Source of the DNA: Hahellaceae bacterium | GTDB taxonomy: Bacteria; Pseudomonadota; Gammaproteobacteria; Pseudomonadales; Oleiphilaceae | DNA: 64,000 nucleotides | Reading direction: 5' to 3' | Assembly (NCBI GenBank): GCA_016716085.1 | Contig: JADJWY010000026.1 | Span: 124,001 to 188,000, forward strand | In this document: one piece after another, positions 8,574-17,082 of the stretch | How positions within the stretch are numbered: the first letter of the stretch is position 1 | Layout: each line of letters starts with the position of its first letter | Position numbers and translations under genes: made by a program | Notes under the pieces: generated by a model | Seen by the model: only the letters and a program-made list of their open reading frames with translations | What the model was told of the DNA's origin: nothing | Database searches by the model: none

Positions 8574-9575
8574 GAGACCGGACCAGCGTTTGAAGGCGCG
8601 ACTAAAGGCACTGAGCTCGGAAAAGCCCAGGGCCACCGCAATTTCGCTGTTGGTCAGGCGAGTCTGTTTCAATAGGTGCTTGGCACGCTCAAAGCGCACT
8701 TTTTCCAGCAGCGATTTGAAGGCCACGCCCTCGGCTTTAAGCCGATGTATCAGGCTTTGTCGGGTCAGGTGAAAACGCTCGGCAATGCGATCCAGACTCA
8801 GCTCACTGGCATCCGGATCATCCAGCAACACCGAACGCACTTTTTCTGCCAGCGACGAGGTTTTGATGCGGTTGAGCAACAGGTCGGCCTGCTGGCGTAG
8901 AGCATGACGCACGAAGGGATTGGTACCCCGCATGGGGTAGCTCAGATAATGCCGCGAGAAATACACCCGGCACACCGGCTCATCAAAATACACCGGGCAA
9001 TTAAAAGCTTTGCGATACAGGGATTCAGGGCCCTGTGGGGCATGGGCCAGATGCACAGCCGACAGTTGAATGGACTGCCCCGCCCATTGTTGGCATCGCT
9101 TCAGCATCAGCAGCAACGCACGCTCACATTCAGCAGGGCAATAAAACTCCGGAAAATGATAGAGGTAACTAAGACAGACCTGTCCATCTCCGCCCATCGG
9201 CTCGGGGCCGTCATGCAATTCGATTGTCATGGACTCGTTGACCAGTCCCGCCAACCGACTGTATTCGCGCAATGCCTCTCCCACCGTATCACTGTGACGG
9301 GCCAGGCTGCTGACCAGCCCCATGAGATGCGGTTCATTCTGCCGCCCCAGCGTCAGTCCCAGGGCAGGATCGCGGTTTTCTTCAAGGGCCAACTGCCACA
9401 AGGCATGGTAATTTGACAGGGGAATTCGGCTTTCGGGGCTCAATCCCTCGCTTTCAATCCCCGTTCGGAGACGAATGATACGCGCTGAAACGCCCAGGCG
9501 ATTCAGGTGTGCCAGCAATGCTGCCACGCCGGACACCCCGACAGTGGGTAGCTGTGAGGAGAGTTGACGGTCCAT
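8538..9575 (-). CDS. AraC-family transcriptional regulator
   Basis: A 345-residue regulator with an N-terminal arabinose-binding-like domain (residues about 20-205, including the conserved YPMRGTNPFVRHALRQQADLLL hinge) and a C-terminal AraC helix-turn-helix pair. The second helix-turn-helix has the signature LTNSEIAVALGFSELSAFSRAFKRWSGLSPKAFR. Members with this layout often respond to amino acids, fatty acids or aromatic compounds; the ligand cannot be read. The gene ends inside the 3' end of fabB on the other strand. Its target could be fabAB, but that is only proximity. Confidence 0.9.
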   Translation of the reverse strand: MDRQLSSQLPTVGVSGVAALLAHLNRLGVSARIIRLRTGIESEGLSPESRIPLSNYHALWQLALEENRDPALGLTLGRQNEPHLMGLVSSLARHSDTVGEALREYSRLAGLVNESMTIELHDGPEPMGGDGQVCLSYLYHFPEFYCPAECERALLLMLKRCQQWAGQSIQLSAVHLAHAPQGPESLYRKAFNCPVYFDEPVCRVYFSRHYLSYPMRGTNPFVRHALRQQADLLLNRIKTSSLAEKVRSVLLDDPDASELSLDRIAERFHLTRQSLIHRLKAEGVAFKSLLEKVRFERAKHLLKQTRLTNSEIAVALGFSELSAFSRAFKRWSGLSPKAFREQLCV

Positions 9576-9675
9576 GCCTATACCGAAATTTCAGTTCGGG
9601 TTGAAAGTTTACACCCTCTTACGTGGGAATTTCATTACGGTTGTATAAGAAGGGGGGGGAAGTGAGGTTGGGTGG

Positions 9676-10536
9676 TCACGATTCACTTCCTTGGAGTTCT
9701 CGCTCTATTTGTTCAATGCTTGGCAAATTACTTTCCAGTGTCTCGGGTAAGGCTTCTTGCAACTTGAATTCAGCAATCCCCATGGGCTGGGTTTTATCCC
9801 CCAGCGCATATTCGGCTACGACTTTATAGAAATCATCGCCGCCCACCTCTAGGTGCACCTGCCGACCCACAAAAGCGAAGCCCGCACCCAGCTCCAATAA
9901 GAAATCAGTCACGTGTCGCACCAGTGCTCTTTCTATCTCACGTTCCTGCGCTTCAATTCCCAAATTTAAAAAGTCAAAGCGGTATGGGTCTTTGAGTGAC
10001 TCACGAGCGAGATCGGACTGAGGTGGAGGTAAACTCAGAGCAAAGTTTGTAACAGCATTCCCCTGTCGCTCCAGTAAACGAGACTCAATCTGCATGACCA
10101 GTACATTGCGTGACCAGCCGTTTTCGAGGGCTTTCTGGGCATAGGCCTGACGCGCATCACGGCTTTTTAACTTGGTAACCAGTATCAGGTTATGTCCCCA
10201 TGGCAATTGTGCAACAGCCTGTTGCACAAATTCGCTATCAGGCCATGCCTGTGCAAAGGCACGCATGTATTTAAGGTTGCGAGGGGAAAATCCTTTCATA
10301 TCAGGAAAAGCGTTGCTCAGATCATGAGCTAACTGTTCGATTACCTTAGCGCCCCATCCCTCATTAATCTGCCGATCAAGAATCTCCTTTCCAATCTGCC
10401 AGTACAGCAACAGCATTTCCCGATTTACAGCCAACGTAGCTCGCTGCTGAGCACTGTATATCCGGTTCTTTAGTGCGGCCAGCCAATCGCAATACCCCTC
10501 AGGTGGCTGGATAAGCGAGGAGGGTTTGTCACTCAT
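9676..10536 (-). CDS. YhcG/DUF1016-type protein lacking its nuclease core
   Basis: The N-terminal DUF1016 domain (residues about 15-150, with VNREMLLLYWQIGKEI and FSPRNLKYMRAFA) is complete. The C-terminal PD-(D/E)XK nuclease domain begins normally (LGAGFAFVGRQVHLEVGGDDFY), then jumps directly to KVVAEYALGD, which in relatives lies about 55-60 residues further on. The missing stretch carries the catalytic Asp and the E-x-K pair and the GQL helix. The frame is kept, and the last segment (MGIAEFKLQEALPETLESNLPSIEQIE) is normal. At 286 residues it is shorter than the usual 340-370. The product would therefore be a fold without catalysis. It stands alone, with no restriction-modification genes adjacent. 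Confidence 0.85.
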   Translation of the reverse strand: MSDKPSSLIQPPEGYCDWLAALKNRIYSAQQRATLAVNREMLLLYWQIGKEILDRQINEGWGAKVIEQLAHDLSNAFPDMKGFSPRNLKYMRAFAQAWPDSEFVQQAVAQLPWGHNLILVTKLKSRDARQAYAQKALENGWSRNVLVMQIESRLLERQGNAVTNFALSLPPPQSDLARESLKDPYRFDFLNLGIEAQEREIERALVRHVTDFLLELGAGFAFVGRQVHLEVGGDDFYKVVAEYALGDKTQPMGIAEFKLQEALPETLESNLPSIEQIERELQGSES

Positions 10537-10649
10537 TACACGAACCCTTTCTTAATATCCACAAAGCATCCCCATTTTTACCTCAGACTGGCCGGTTTTG
10601 GCGAAAGCCAATGATATATTCGCAGCTTGACACGCACAGGGCCATTACC

Positions 10650-11039
10650 CTACCTGTAATCCTCCAGCACACTCAACAGGCTATAGGTGTTTTGTTTAAA
10701 CAACGTCCTGAGCGAGTCTGATTCCGTAATGCGATATTTAACGGCAAAACCGAATTCCACGGACATGCCCTCGGCCTTGGCTCGGGTCATATCCCGGTAG
10801 TCGTCGCTGAGTTTTTCGAGTGAAAAATCATCTAACGTGATTGTGCTACTCGTTGTACCCGGTGCCAGCTCAACGTAGTTCAAGCCCACTGTAAAAGCCT
10901 GGGAGGAGAGTACAAAAACAGATGGTGTTATGCGCCTAACGATGATAATTATCCATTTTACAAAGTTAGAATCGGTCGAGCAGGTGACATATTTGACGAC
11001 CCAAATCCTAACCGCGCCTGGTGTACAGCTGGATTTCAT
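10650..11039 (-). pseudogene. possible gene remnant, leftward
   Basis: The last 85 or so residues of this open frame (from about position 10905 to the stop at 10650) look protein-like, with a strand-rich TTSSTITLDDFSLEKL and a charged helix. The first 40 residues look like read-through of noncoding sequence, and a more convincing fragment on the other strand occupies that part. I do not recognise the family. It is best read as a 5'-truncated remnant. Confidence 0.25.
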
Positions 11040-11126
11040 GATATCGGCGTGACTGCTATAGAAGGTCTGGGTAGAGATTCTTCAACATGGCGAAACTTCG
11101 CAATAAAAAGAGGGTTCAACCCATAG
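10896..11126 (+). pseudogene. possible gene remnant, rightward
   Basis: A frame open to TAG at 11124-11126 reads like the C-terminal end of a real protein: WCYAPNDDNYPFYKVRIGR, AGDIFDDPNPNRAWCTAGFH, then RGFNP at the end. Upstream of about 10890 the frame stays open but the sequence loses character, and there is no start codon with a ribosome site. With the opposite-strand remnant it forms a head-to-head pair of 5'-truncated pieces meeting near 10900. The family is unknown. Confidence 0.25.
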
Positions 11127-11627
11127 TCAAACCACCCCCAAGTCCAGACTCACCGCCAGCGTCAGCCCCAGCTCCTGGCACTGCGCCAGAAACACCTGGT
11201 CAAAATCGCCCCGGCAAATCAGTGGTTCGCGAACCTGACGCCAGCGCAGGCCGGTGGTGATCGTTTCAATGGCGCGGCGGGTGCCAGTGCCGTCGTGACC
11301 CGCACGAATATAAAAGGCAAAGGGAAGACCCTGGGTCTTGTCTAGCCAGGCGTAGTAGCATCGGTCAAACACATCCTTCATCAAACCAGCCATGTACCCC
11401 AGGTTTTCGGTAGTGCCCAGAATCACCGCCTGCGCCGACAGCAGATCCTCCGGCCGGGTTTCCAGGGGGCGGCGAAACACCACCTGTACGGTCTCGGCGG
11501 TCTCAGGTGACGAGGCTCCCCGAATGACCGCTTCAGCCATCTGTTGGGTATTGGGTGACGGCGTATGCGCAATCACCAGCAAGGTTTTCTTAGGCGTGTC
11601 GGTGGGTGGCGGCATGGGGGTGTTCAT
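11127..11627 (-). CDS. flavodoxin-like / NAD(P)H-dependent FMN reductase fold protein
   Basis: A 166-residue flavoprotein-fold protein. It starts with a TLLVIAHTPSPNTQQMAEAV strand-loop-helix that matches the FMN phosphate loop, followed by VILGTTENLGYMAGLMKDVFDRC, typical of flavodoxin-like NAD(P)H oxidoreductases. The role is probably electron transfer or quinone/flavin reduction in the cytosol; the partner is unknown. I chose the ATG at 11627; an in-frame ATG at 11666 lies deeper in the upstream gene. The start overlaps the end of the secernin-like gene by 38 bases, so the two are coupled. Confidence 0.8.
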   Translation of the reverse strand: MNTPMPPPTDTPKKTLLVIAHTPSPNTQQMAEAVIRGASSPETAETVQVVFRRPLETRPEDLLSAQAVILGTTENLGYMAGLMKDVFDRCYYAWLDKTQGLPFAFYIRAGHDGTGTRRAIETITTGLRWRQVREPLICRGDFDQVFLAQCQELGLTLAVSLDLGVV

Positions 11628-12606
11628 GGTCGCGCTGACGCTCCCAGTAGTCGGGTTTATCGGCAAAGAAATGGTCGCTGCCCCACTTCACTTCATGAAA
11701 CAGCTGACGGCAGGGATGCGGGGCGCCAGTCATCCAGACTTGGGGGGTTCCCCGCGCAGGCAAGCGCACCATCATTGTATTCACGGTGTCGAAACGTTTG
11801 AAGAATCCTCCCGAATGCCAACAGAGGTCAGCGTAGTTCGTCGGCGTCGATTCACAGTGAGACGACAAAAACGTCTGCAGCTCCAGACGGATATCGGGCG
11901 CATCCTTGACCATCAGGTCACGCATGAACTCCACACTGCGGTCATAGCGCGATTGCGCATGCACATAACGCGGGATCAGCCAGCGGTTAAACGAGTCAGC
12001 AAAACCGATTTCGCCGAAGCGACTCACCTTGTCCGGGAAAGATTGACTGTCGGCCTCACTCTGAATCGTGAGCTGATTGGTAATGCTGTCGGCGACCTCG
12101 ATGTATTTGAGGGCCCAAAAGCGTCCGGCGGTTTCCAGCTTGATGATCTGCTGATGATCAGCAATCAAAAAACTGTTGTCATAGCGTAGGCCATCCCCCC
12201 GACAACCGGCGGGACCACCCTGTCCGACATCTTCGATGTAATGAATAATAATCCGTGCAGCATTTTCCGCAGTCGTGCCCTGCTCCAGGGCCAAACGCAC
12301 CAGGTCCGGCCCCAGCAGCCCTTTTTCACGCTTTTCCTGCATGCGCGTAAACACCGCTTCGGTGCCGATAGTGACACCGGCCGCATTGACGCCCATTTCG
12401 GCGCCCCACATCCACTCCGGCCGCCCCAGTATCACCGCTTGACGCCATTTTACCTGCGGTGTTACCCGTAAATAGGTCACTTCTTGCGTTCGCTCATATT
12501 CGCCCGCCGGATAAAACTCCACTCGCTGGGCTTCGATGAGTTCACGGGTGCTGTTCTTGGCCAGCCAGATCTCGGATCCCAGCTTGAAAGCCAGCGTATC
12601 GGACAT
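11590..12606 (-). CDS. secernin-like C69-family protein with Ser at the nucleophile position
   Basis: A 338-residue Ntn-hydrolase-fold protein resembling secernins (peptidase family C69). Matching blocks are WLAKNSTRELIEAQ, RPEWMWGAEMGVNAAGVTIGTEAVF, LLGPDLVRLALEQGTTAENA, SFLIADHQQIIKLETAGRFWA and the C-terminal TGAPHPCRQLF. In relatives the protein starts MCDT, and the Cys after the initiator Met is the nucleophile; here it starts MSDT, so Ser takes that place. The ATG at 12606 is preferred by this alignment over the longer open frame. The substrate is unknown; family members cleave dipeptides or act in exocytosis in animals. It is coupled to the flavodoxin-like gene. Confidence 0.8.
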   Translation of the reverse strand: MSDTLAFKLGSEIWLAKNSTRELIEAQRVEFYPAGEYERTQEVTYLRVTPQVKWRQAVILGRPEWMWGAEMGVNAAGVTIGTEAVFTRMQEKREKGLLGPDLVRLALEQGTTAENAARIIIHYIEDVGQGGPAGCRGDGLRYDNSFLIADHQQIIKLETAGRFWALKYIEVADSITNQLTIQSEADSQSFPDKVSRFGEIGFADSFNRWLIPRYVHAQSRYDRSVEFMRDLMVKDAPDIRLELQTFLSSHCESTPTNYADLCWHSGGFFKRFDTVNTMMVRLPARGTPQVWMTGAPHPCRQLFHEVKWGSDHFFADKPDYWERQRDHEHPHAATHRHA

Positions 12607-12799
12607 GGTCGGTCTGCCTCGCATAATCGATGAAATGAAAGGCCCTACCTTATCACCGGCGTTAGCAGGCATCCAGCCTGACCTATCGATATTCCGTCGT
12701 GATGACGCACGAAACTCGATTTTGATGCGAGGTGGCAGAGCTGAATAGCCAGTACTAGACTTTCTTCCTCCCATCCCATTTGCGAATGAGAATAATCAC

Positions 12800-15700
12800 A
12801 TGAAGCAAACGTCTGTAAATCGCATTGCTGCCTCGCTGGCACTGCTGTCATTTTTACCCCAGGCTGCGTTGGCGAACGGGTCAACGCCTGCGATTTCAGG
12901 ACTCTCCGATCTCACTGTTTTGGAACAGGATGCGCCAACCGTTATCGATGCCGATGTATCGATTTCAGATGGCTTGGATTTTACCGATGGGTCGATAACG
13001 TTTTCGCTTGCCGATGCTGAAACCGAAGACAATTTTGGCTTTCTCAGTGACAGCAATCCTAACGACCTTGGGGCTTTATCACTGGATGGCATTGAACTCT
13101 ATCGGGGGAATGGCACCGGCCGAGATCGGATCGGTTCGGTCGACGCGACCAATAATGGTGAGGATGGCGCTCCGCTGACCATCCTGTTTTCCAGCCCATT
13201 GGAAAATTCCAGCTTTGAAACCGGCACCACGGAGGGATGGACCACCTTTGCAAGCCAGTATCCGAATGAAGCTGATATTGACGGCGACTCCATCAATTGG
13301 GTGCGGTCGTCAAACTCCACTTCGGGTACCGCAACGATCAAAATTGCGTCCAGTGCGAGCGTCAGTTATTCGATCAGCGTGGTGACATCGCCGGTCAGCC
13401 AGGGCACCTACGCCCTGCGTCTTTTTAGTTCAGGCAGTGTGAGCTGCACGACGCCTGGTGCCGGGCTCAATCCGGACGGGTACTGCTCCACCCATGGCCC
13501 CTATGTCGAAAGCACCCCATTCAACGCCTTCAATGGCGATCAGATTTTCATGGATTGGTCCGCTCAGAACGGCGGTGACTGGTACGAAGTGTTGGGCTAC
13601 CTTATTGGGGACGGCGCGGATGACACGTTTGGAACTGGCGACGATACGGAAACACTCCTATTTTCCCAGCGAGGTGATACGCAGAGTTTTACCACCACCA
13701 GTGCGACAGTGAGCACAGACGATACCTACCTGTTTCGCTTCGTGTCGGGTTCCTATGACGCGTCTGGCGGATTGGCTCTCGGCGCAAGTCTCTATGTGGA
13801 CAACGTACGGGTCATTGGAAGCGTCGTTGTGACCGATGCAATTGCGCTGGAAGTGGCCAGACGGGTTACGTTTGAAAATACCTCCGACAATCCACCATCA
13901 GATCCTCGCGTGTTAACAGTGTCTGCCACGGATGTAGACGGGGATACTGGTACAGCGACTTCCAATATCACGATTATCCCGGTGGACGATCCCCCTACCA
14001 TCACATCCAATGGTGGTGGCAGCACGGCCACGGTTTCTGTCGCCGAAAACCAAACAGCGGTGACAACGGTCGTCGCGACAGACCCGGATTCGTCAGGTTT
14101 GAGCTATCAGATTGTTGCCGGTGGCGATGCGGCTTCATTCAGCATCAATGCATCGACCGGTGTATTGACCTTTGTTACGGCTCCCGACTATGAAACCAAA
14201 TCCAACTATTCGTTAACGGTGCAGGCGACGGCGAATTCGGTGTCCGGCACCCAGTCACTTACCGTCAATGTTACAGATGCCAACGAAGCCCCAGAGATTA
14301 CCACAGCATCCCTCAGCGCAGCCGTTGAAGAGCAACCTTACGCATTTACGGTTATTGCCTCAGATCCTGAGACCGGTTCGCTGATCTGGAACCTGACAAC
14401 GGCGCCCGCTTTTCTAAGTATTGATACAGGTACGGGGCAATTGTCCGGCACACCCGCATCCTCTGATACGGGCACCCATACCGTGGTGATAAACGTCAGT
14501 GATGGCAGTTTCAGCGATTCGGCATCGTTTAGCCTGGAAATACTACCTGACCTCGACGGCGACAGCATTCCTGATGATGACGACGATGACAAGGATGGAG
14601 ACGGCCTACCCAACACCTGGGAGATTTTAGCTGGTTTTGACGCCAGTGATTCCAGCGACGCCGCTTTGGACTCCGATGGAGACGGGTTGAGCAACCTGCA
14701 GGAATATCAACAAGACAAGAACCCTCAGCTGGATGACGTTGCGCCGGAAATCACGCTTCCTGCCGATGTCACGGTGGATGCCACCGAGCGTTTTAACCAG
14801 GTCGATTTCGGAACTGCAACGGCCTACGATTTTCTCGACGGCGATGTTGCAGTAACGACCTCTCACAGCGGTCGCTTTACACCGGGTCGCCATGAGATCG
14901 TCTGGACAGCAATCGACAATAATGGCAATACGGCTACGGCAACCCAAATTGTGAAGGTGAGGCCGCTGGTCGAATTCAGCAAGGATCAACGAATCGGTGA
15001 AACCGGCGGACCTGACGTCGTGGTAGGCGTGCATCTCAATGGCAATGCCGCAGACTACCCCGTGACAGTGCCCTTTGCTGTGACAGGAACGGCAGCCAAC
15101 CCGGATGATCATGACCTTCAAGCCGGAACAGTGACAATTTCCAGCGGAACCCACGCAGAAATTACTTTCACGGTGGTGGATGATGGCAGTGGAGATGACG
15201 ACGAGACCATTGAGTTATCCATGGGTACGCCAATCAACGCGAAAATTGGGCCTCGTTCAACCCACACCACGACTTTATCCGAACAAAATGAACCCCCAAC
15301 CGTGGCCCTGACTACCTCGCAAATGGGTTCTGCCAATCTCAGTCTCATTGCCATGGATGGAGGTGACGTCACGGTGACGGCCACGGTAACTGATCCCAAC
15401 AGCGAAGATACTCACGCTTTTGACTGGGCGGACAGTGACAATTCCCTGGTCGACACTGATTCCGCTGAAGCCAGTTTCACATTCAATCCCTCGGCATTGG
15501 CGGAAGGTGTATATACCATTCAAATCAACGTTTCCGACGATGGCTCGCCCAGTCTGAGTTCAAAAACAAGCCTGAAACTCAAGATTCAAGAGACCTTGCC
15601 TACATTGAGCGCATTGGATGACACCGATGGAGATGGCATTGATGACGTAGCAGAAGGACTGATTGATTCCGACAGCGATGGCATACCCGATTACCTGGAT

Positions 15701-17011
15701 GCCATGGAGGCGAGTAACGTTATTCAAGAGCGAAGGGCGACTTCGGATAGCTATGTCATGGAAACCAATCCTGGCCTGCGCCTGAGGCTGGGTTCAACGG
15801 CCCTCGGAGCGGACATCGGTGCCAGTGGCGTTCAGTCTGATGATATCGAAACGCAGCAATTGCAGAACCCTGACTCGGTAACCAATGTAGGCGGTTACTT
15901 CGATTTCGAAGTGTCTGAGCTTCCTGAACCGGGACAAACTGTCCAGGTCGTCCTTGCGCAATTTGCCGCCATCCCGGAACTACCGGTATACCGCAAACTG
16001 AGCGACAGCGGTTGGCATGACTTTGTCGAAAACGGCGTCGACAGTCTTGCCTCTGCACCGGGAGAGGCTGGTTATTGCCCCCCCCCAGGAGATAGCCAGT
16101 ACACGGAAGGCCTGACCCCCGGACACTGGTGTGTTCAATTAACCATGCAGGACGGTGGTCCCAACGACGCAGACGATGAAGTCAACGGCACCCTCGCGGA
16201 CCCCGGAGGCGTGGGCTCTCAAGTTGAAGTTACAGCACATGCCCGTGGTGGAGCAGGCGCAATGAATTGGCGTGAAATAGCGGCTTTTGTATTGGCAATG
16301 CTGATACTGAACATTCGCAATCGACACCTGAATCATCCAACATCGCGAAGTATGGCATTGCTGATTGTCCTGCTGGGACTGACTCCAATTTTGTCTCCGG
16401 TTGCCAACGCCGACAGTGGTAATGAAGGCACTGGCGATACACCCTGGAAAAAATTACAAGGCGGATTTCAGATTGCCTGGGTAGATCATGACGACAGCCT
16501 GGATTCCGTGAATGCACGGCTACAACAGGCAGGACTCAATGCAACGGCCAGCCAGGAGGACAGTAGCAGTGTCGGTTGGAGTGTGTTTCTCGCCTATCCG
16601 ATCATACCCCGTCTTAACGTAGAAGTCGGATACACCCGGCTGGGTGAAGTTGAAACGGATATTACTGGGCTGGCGTCCAGTTCGCTGGACTTTATTGACA
16701 GCCTTGGGACGATTCAACCCCAGACTGCACAGGGGTTAGCACTTTCAGCAACTTATGCCTACCCAGTGGGAAATCAATGGAGCGTTTTGGCTCGTCTGGG
16801 TGGGTTTGCCTGGCATGTTCAATACAATGTTTCTACGGATTCGGAAAGCCGTGAGTTCAAGGATGACGGTTTTGATATGGTTTATGGGCTGGGTGTCGAG
16901 CGGCAGATTGGCAAACGGATGTTTGTCAACCTGCTTTGGCAACGCTATCCCATCGAAGATGCGGATATCGACAGCATAGGCCTGGGCTTACGCTATACCT
17001 TGTTTGATTGA
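12800..17011 (+). CDS. giant surface protein: adhesive repeats, CTERM-like anchor and a fused outer-membrane barrel
   Basis: A 1403-residue exported protein with a signal peptide ending ALA at residue 26. It then has a cadherin-like domain (about 404-497), a putative-Ig domain (498-580), thrombospondin type 3 Ca-binding repeats (582-650 and 940-970, DxDGDG patterns), a HYR-like domain (650-722), Calx-beta-like and PKD-like domains (723-930) and a choice-of-anchor U-like domain (975-1140). Next come GGAGA and a hydrophobic helix with basic end (1150-1175), like a GlyGly-CTERM sorting tail. The frame does not stop: a second signal-peptide-like stretch from Met1185 (ALLIVLLGLTPILSPVANA) leads into an eight-strand beta-barrel-like domain (1215-1403, ending LGLRYTLFD). 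Two exported proteins appear fused. Expected at the cell surface, role adhesion or matrix. Confidence 0.88.
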   Translation: MKQTSVNRIAASLALLSFLPQAALANGSTPAISGLSDLTVLEQDAPTVIDADVSISDGLDFTDGSITFSLADAETEDNFGFLSDSNPNDLGALSLDGIELYRGNGTGRDRIGSVDATNNGEDGAPLTILFSSPLENSSFETGTTEGWTTFASQYPNEADIDGDSINWVRSSNSTSGTATIKIASSASVSYSISVVTSPVSQGTYALRLFSSGSVSCTTPGAGLNPDGYCSTHGPYVESTPFNAFNGDQIFMDWSAQNGGDWYEVLGYLIGDGADDTFGTGDDTETLLFSQRGDTQSFTTTSATVSTDDTYLFRFVSGSYDASGGLALGASLYVDNVRVIGSVVVTDAIALEVARRVTFENTSDNPPSDPRVLTVSATDVDGDTGTATSNITIIPVDDPPTITSNGGGSTATVSVAENQTAVTTVVATDPDSSGLSYQIVAGGDAASFSINASTGVLTFVTAPDYETKSNYSLTVQATANSVSGTQSLTVNVTDANEAPEITTASLSAAVEEQPYAFTVIASDPETGSLIWNLTTAPAFLSIDTGTGQLSGTPASSDTGTHTVVINVSDGSFSDSASFSLEILPDLDGDSIPDDDDDDKDGDGLPNTWEILAGFDASDSSDAALDSDGDGLSNLQEYQQDKNPQLDDVAPEITLPADVTVDATERFNQVDFGTATAYDFLDGDVAVTTSHSGRFTPGRHEIVWTAIDNNGNTATATQIVKVRPLVEFSKDQRIGETGGPDVVVGVHLNGNAADYPVTVPFAVTGTAANPDDHDLQAGTVTISSGTHAEITFTVVDDGSGDDDETIELSMGTPINAKIGPRSTHTTTLSEQNEPPTVALTTSQMGSANLSLIAMDGGDVTVTATVTDPNSEDTHAFDWADSDNSLVDTDSAEASFTFNPSALAEGVYTIQINVSDDGSPSLSSKTSLKLKIQETLPTLSALDDTDGDGIDDVAEGLIDSDSDGIPDYLDAMEASNVIQERRATSDSYVMETNPGLRLRLGSTALGADIGASGVQSDDIETQQLQNPDSVTNVGGYFDFEVSELPEPGQTVQVVLAQFAAIPELPVYRKLSDSGWHDFVENGVDSLASAPGEAGYCPPPGDSQYTEGLTPGHWCVQLTMQDGGPNDADDEVNGTLADPGGVGSQVEVTAHARGGAGAMNWREIAAFVLAMLILNIRNRHLNHPTSRSMALLIVLLGLTPILSPVANADSGNEGTGDTPWKKLQGGFQIAWVDHDDSLDSVNARLQQAGLNATASQEDSSSVGWSVFLAYPIIPRLNVEVGYTRLGEVETDITGLASSSLDFIDSLGTIQPQTAQGLALSATYAYPVGNQWSVLARLGGFAWHVQYNVSTDSESREFKDDGFDMVYGLGVERQIGKRMFVNLLWQRYPIEDADIDSIGLGLRYTLFD

Positions 17012-17082
17012 CAGTTGTTGATCGCGGGCCACTGCTCTACCATGATCGCTGTTCATTCGGATGCCAGGTAGGACAGCGCAGC

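Noticed and set aside
12607..12774. Longer start of the secernin-like gene
   Set aside because: The extension has no family similarity and would cross the intergenic region before the giant gene; MSDT aligns with the family start.
17008..17082. Upstream start of the SDR gene overlapping the giant gene
   Set aside because: The added residues do not fit the Rossmann N-terminus; an ATG with a ribosome site at 17083 does.
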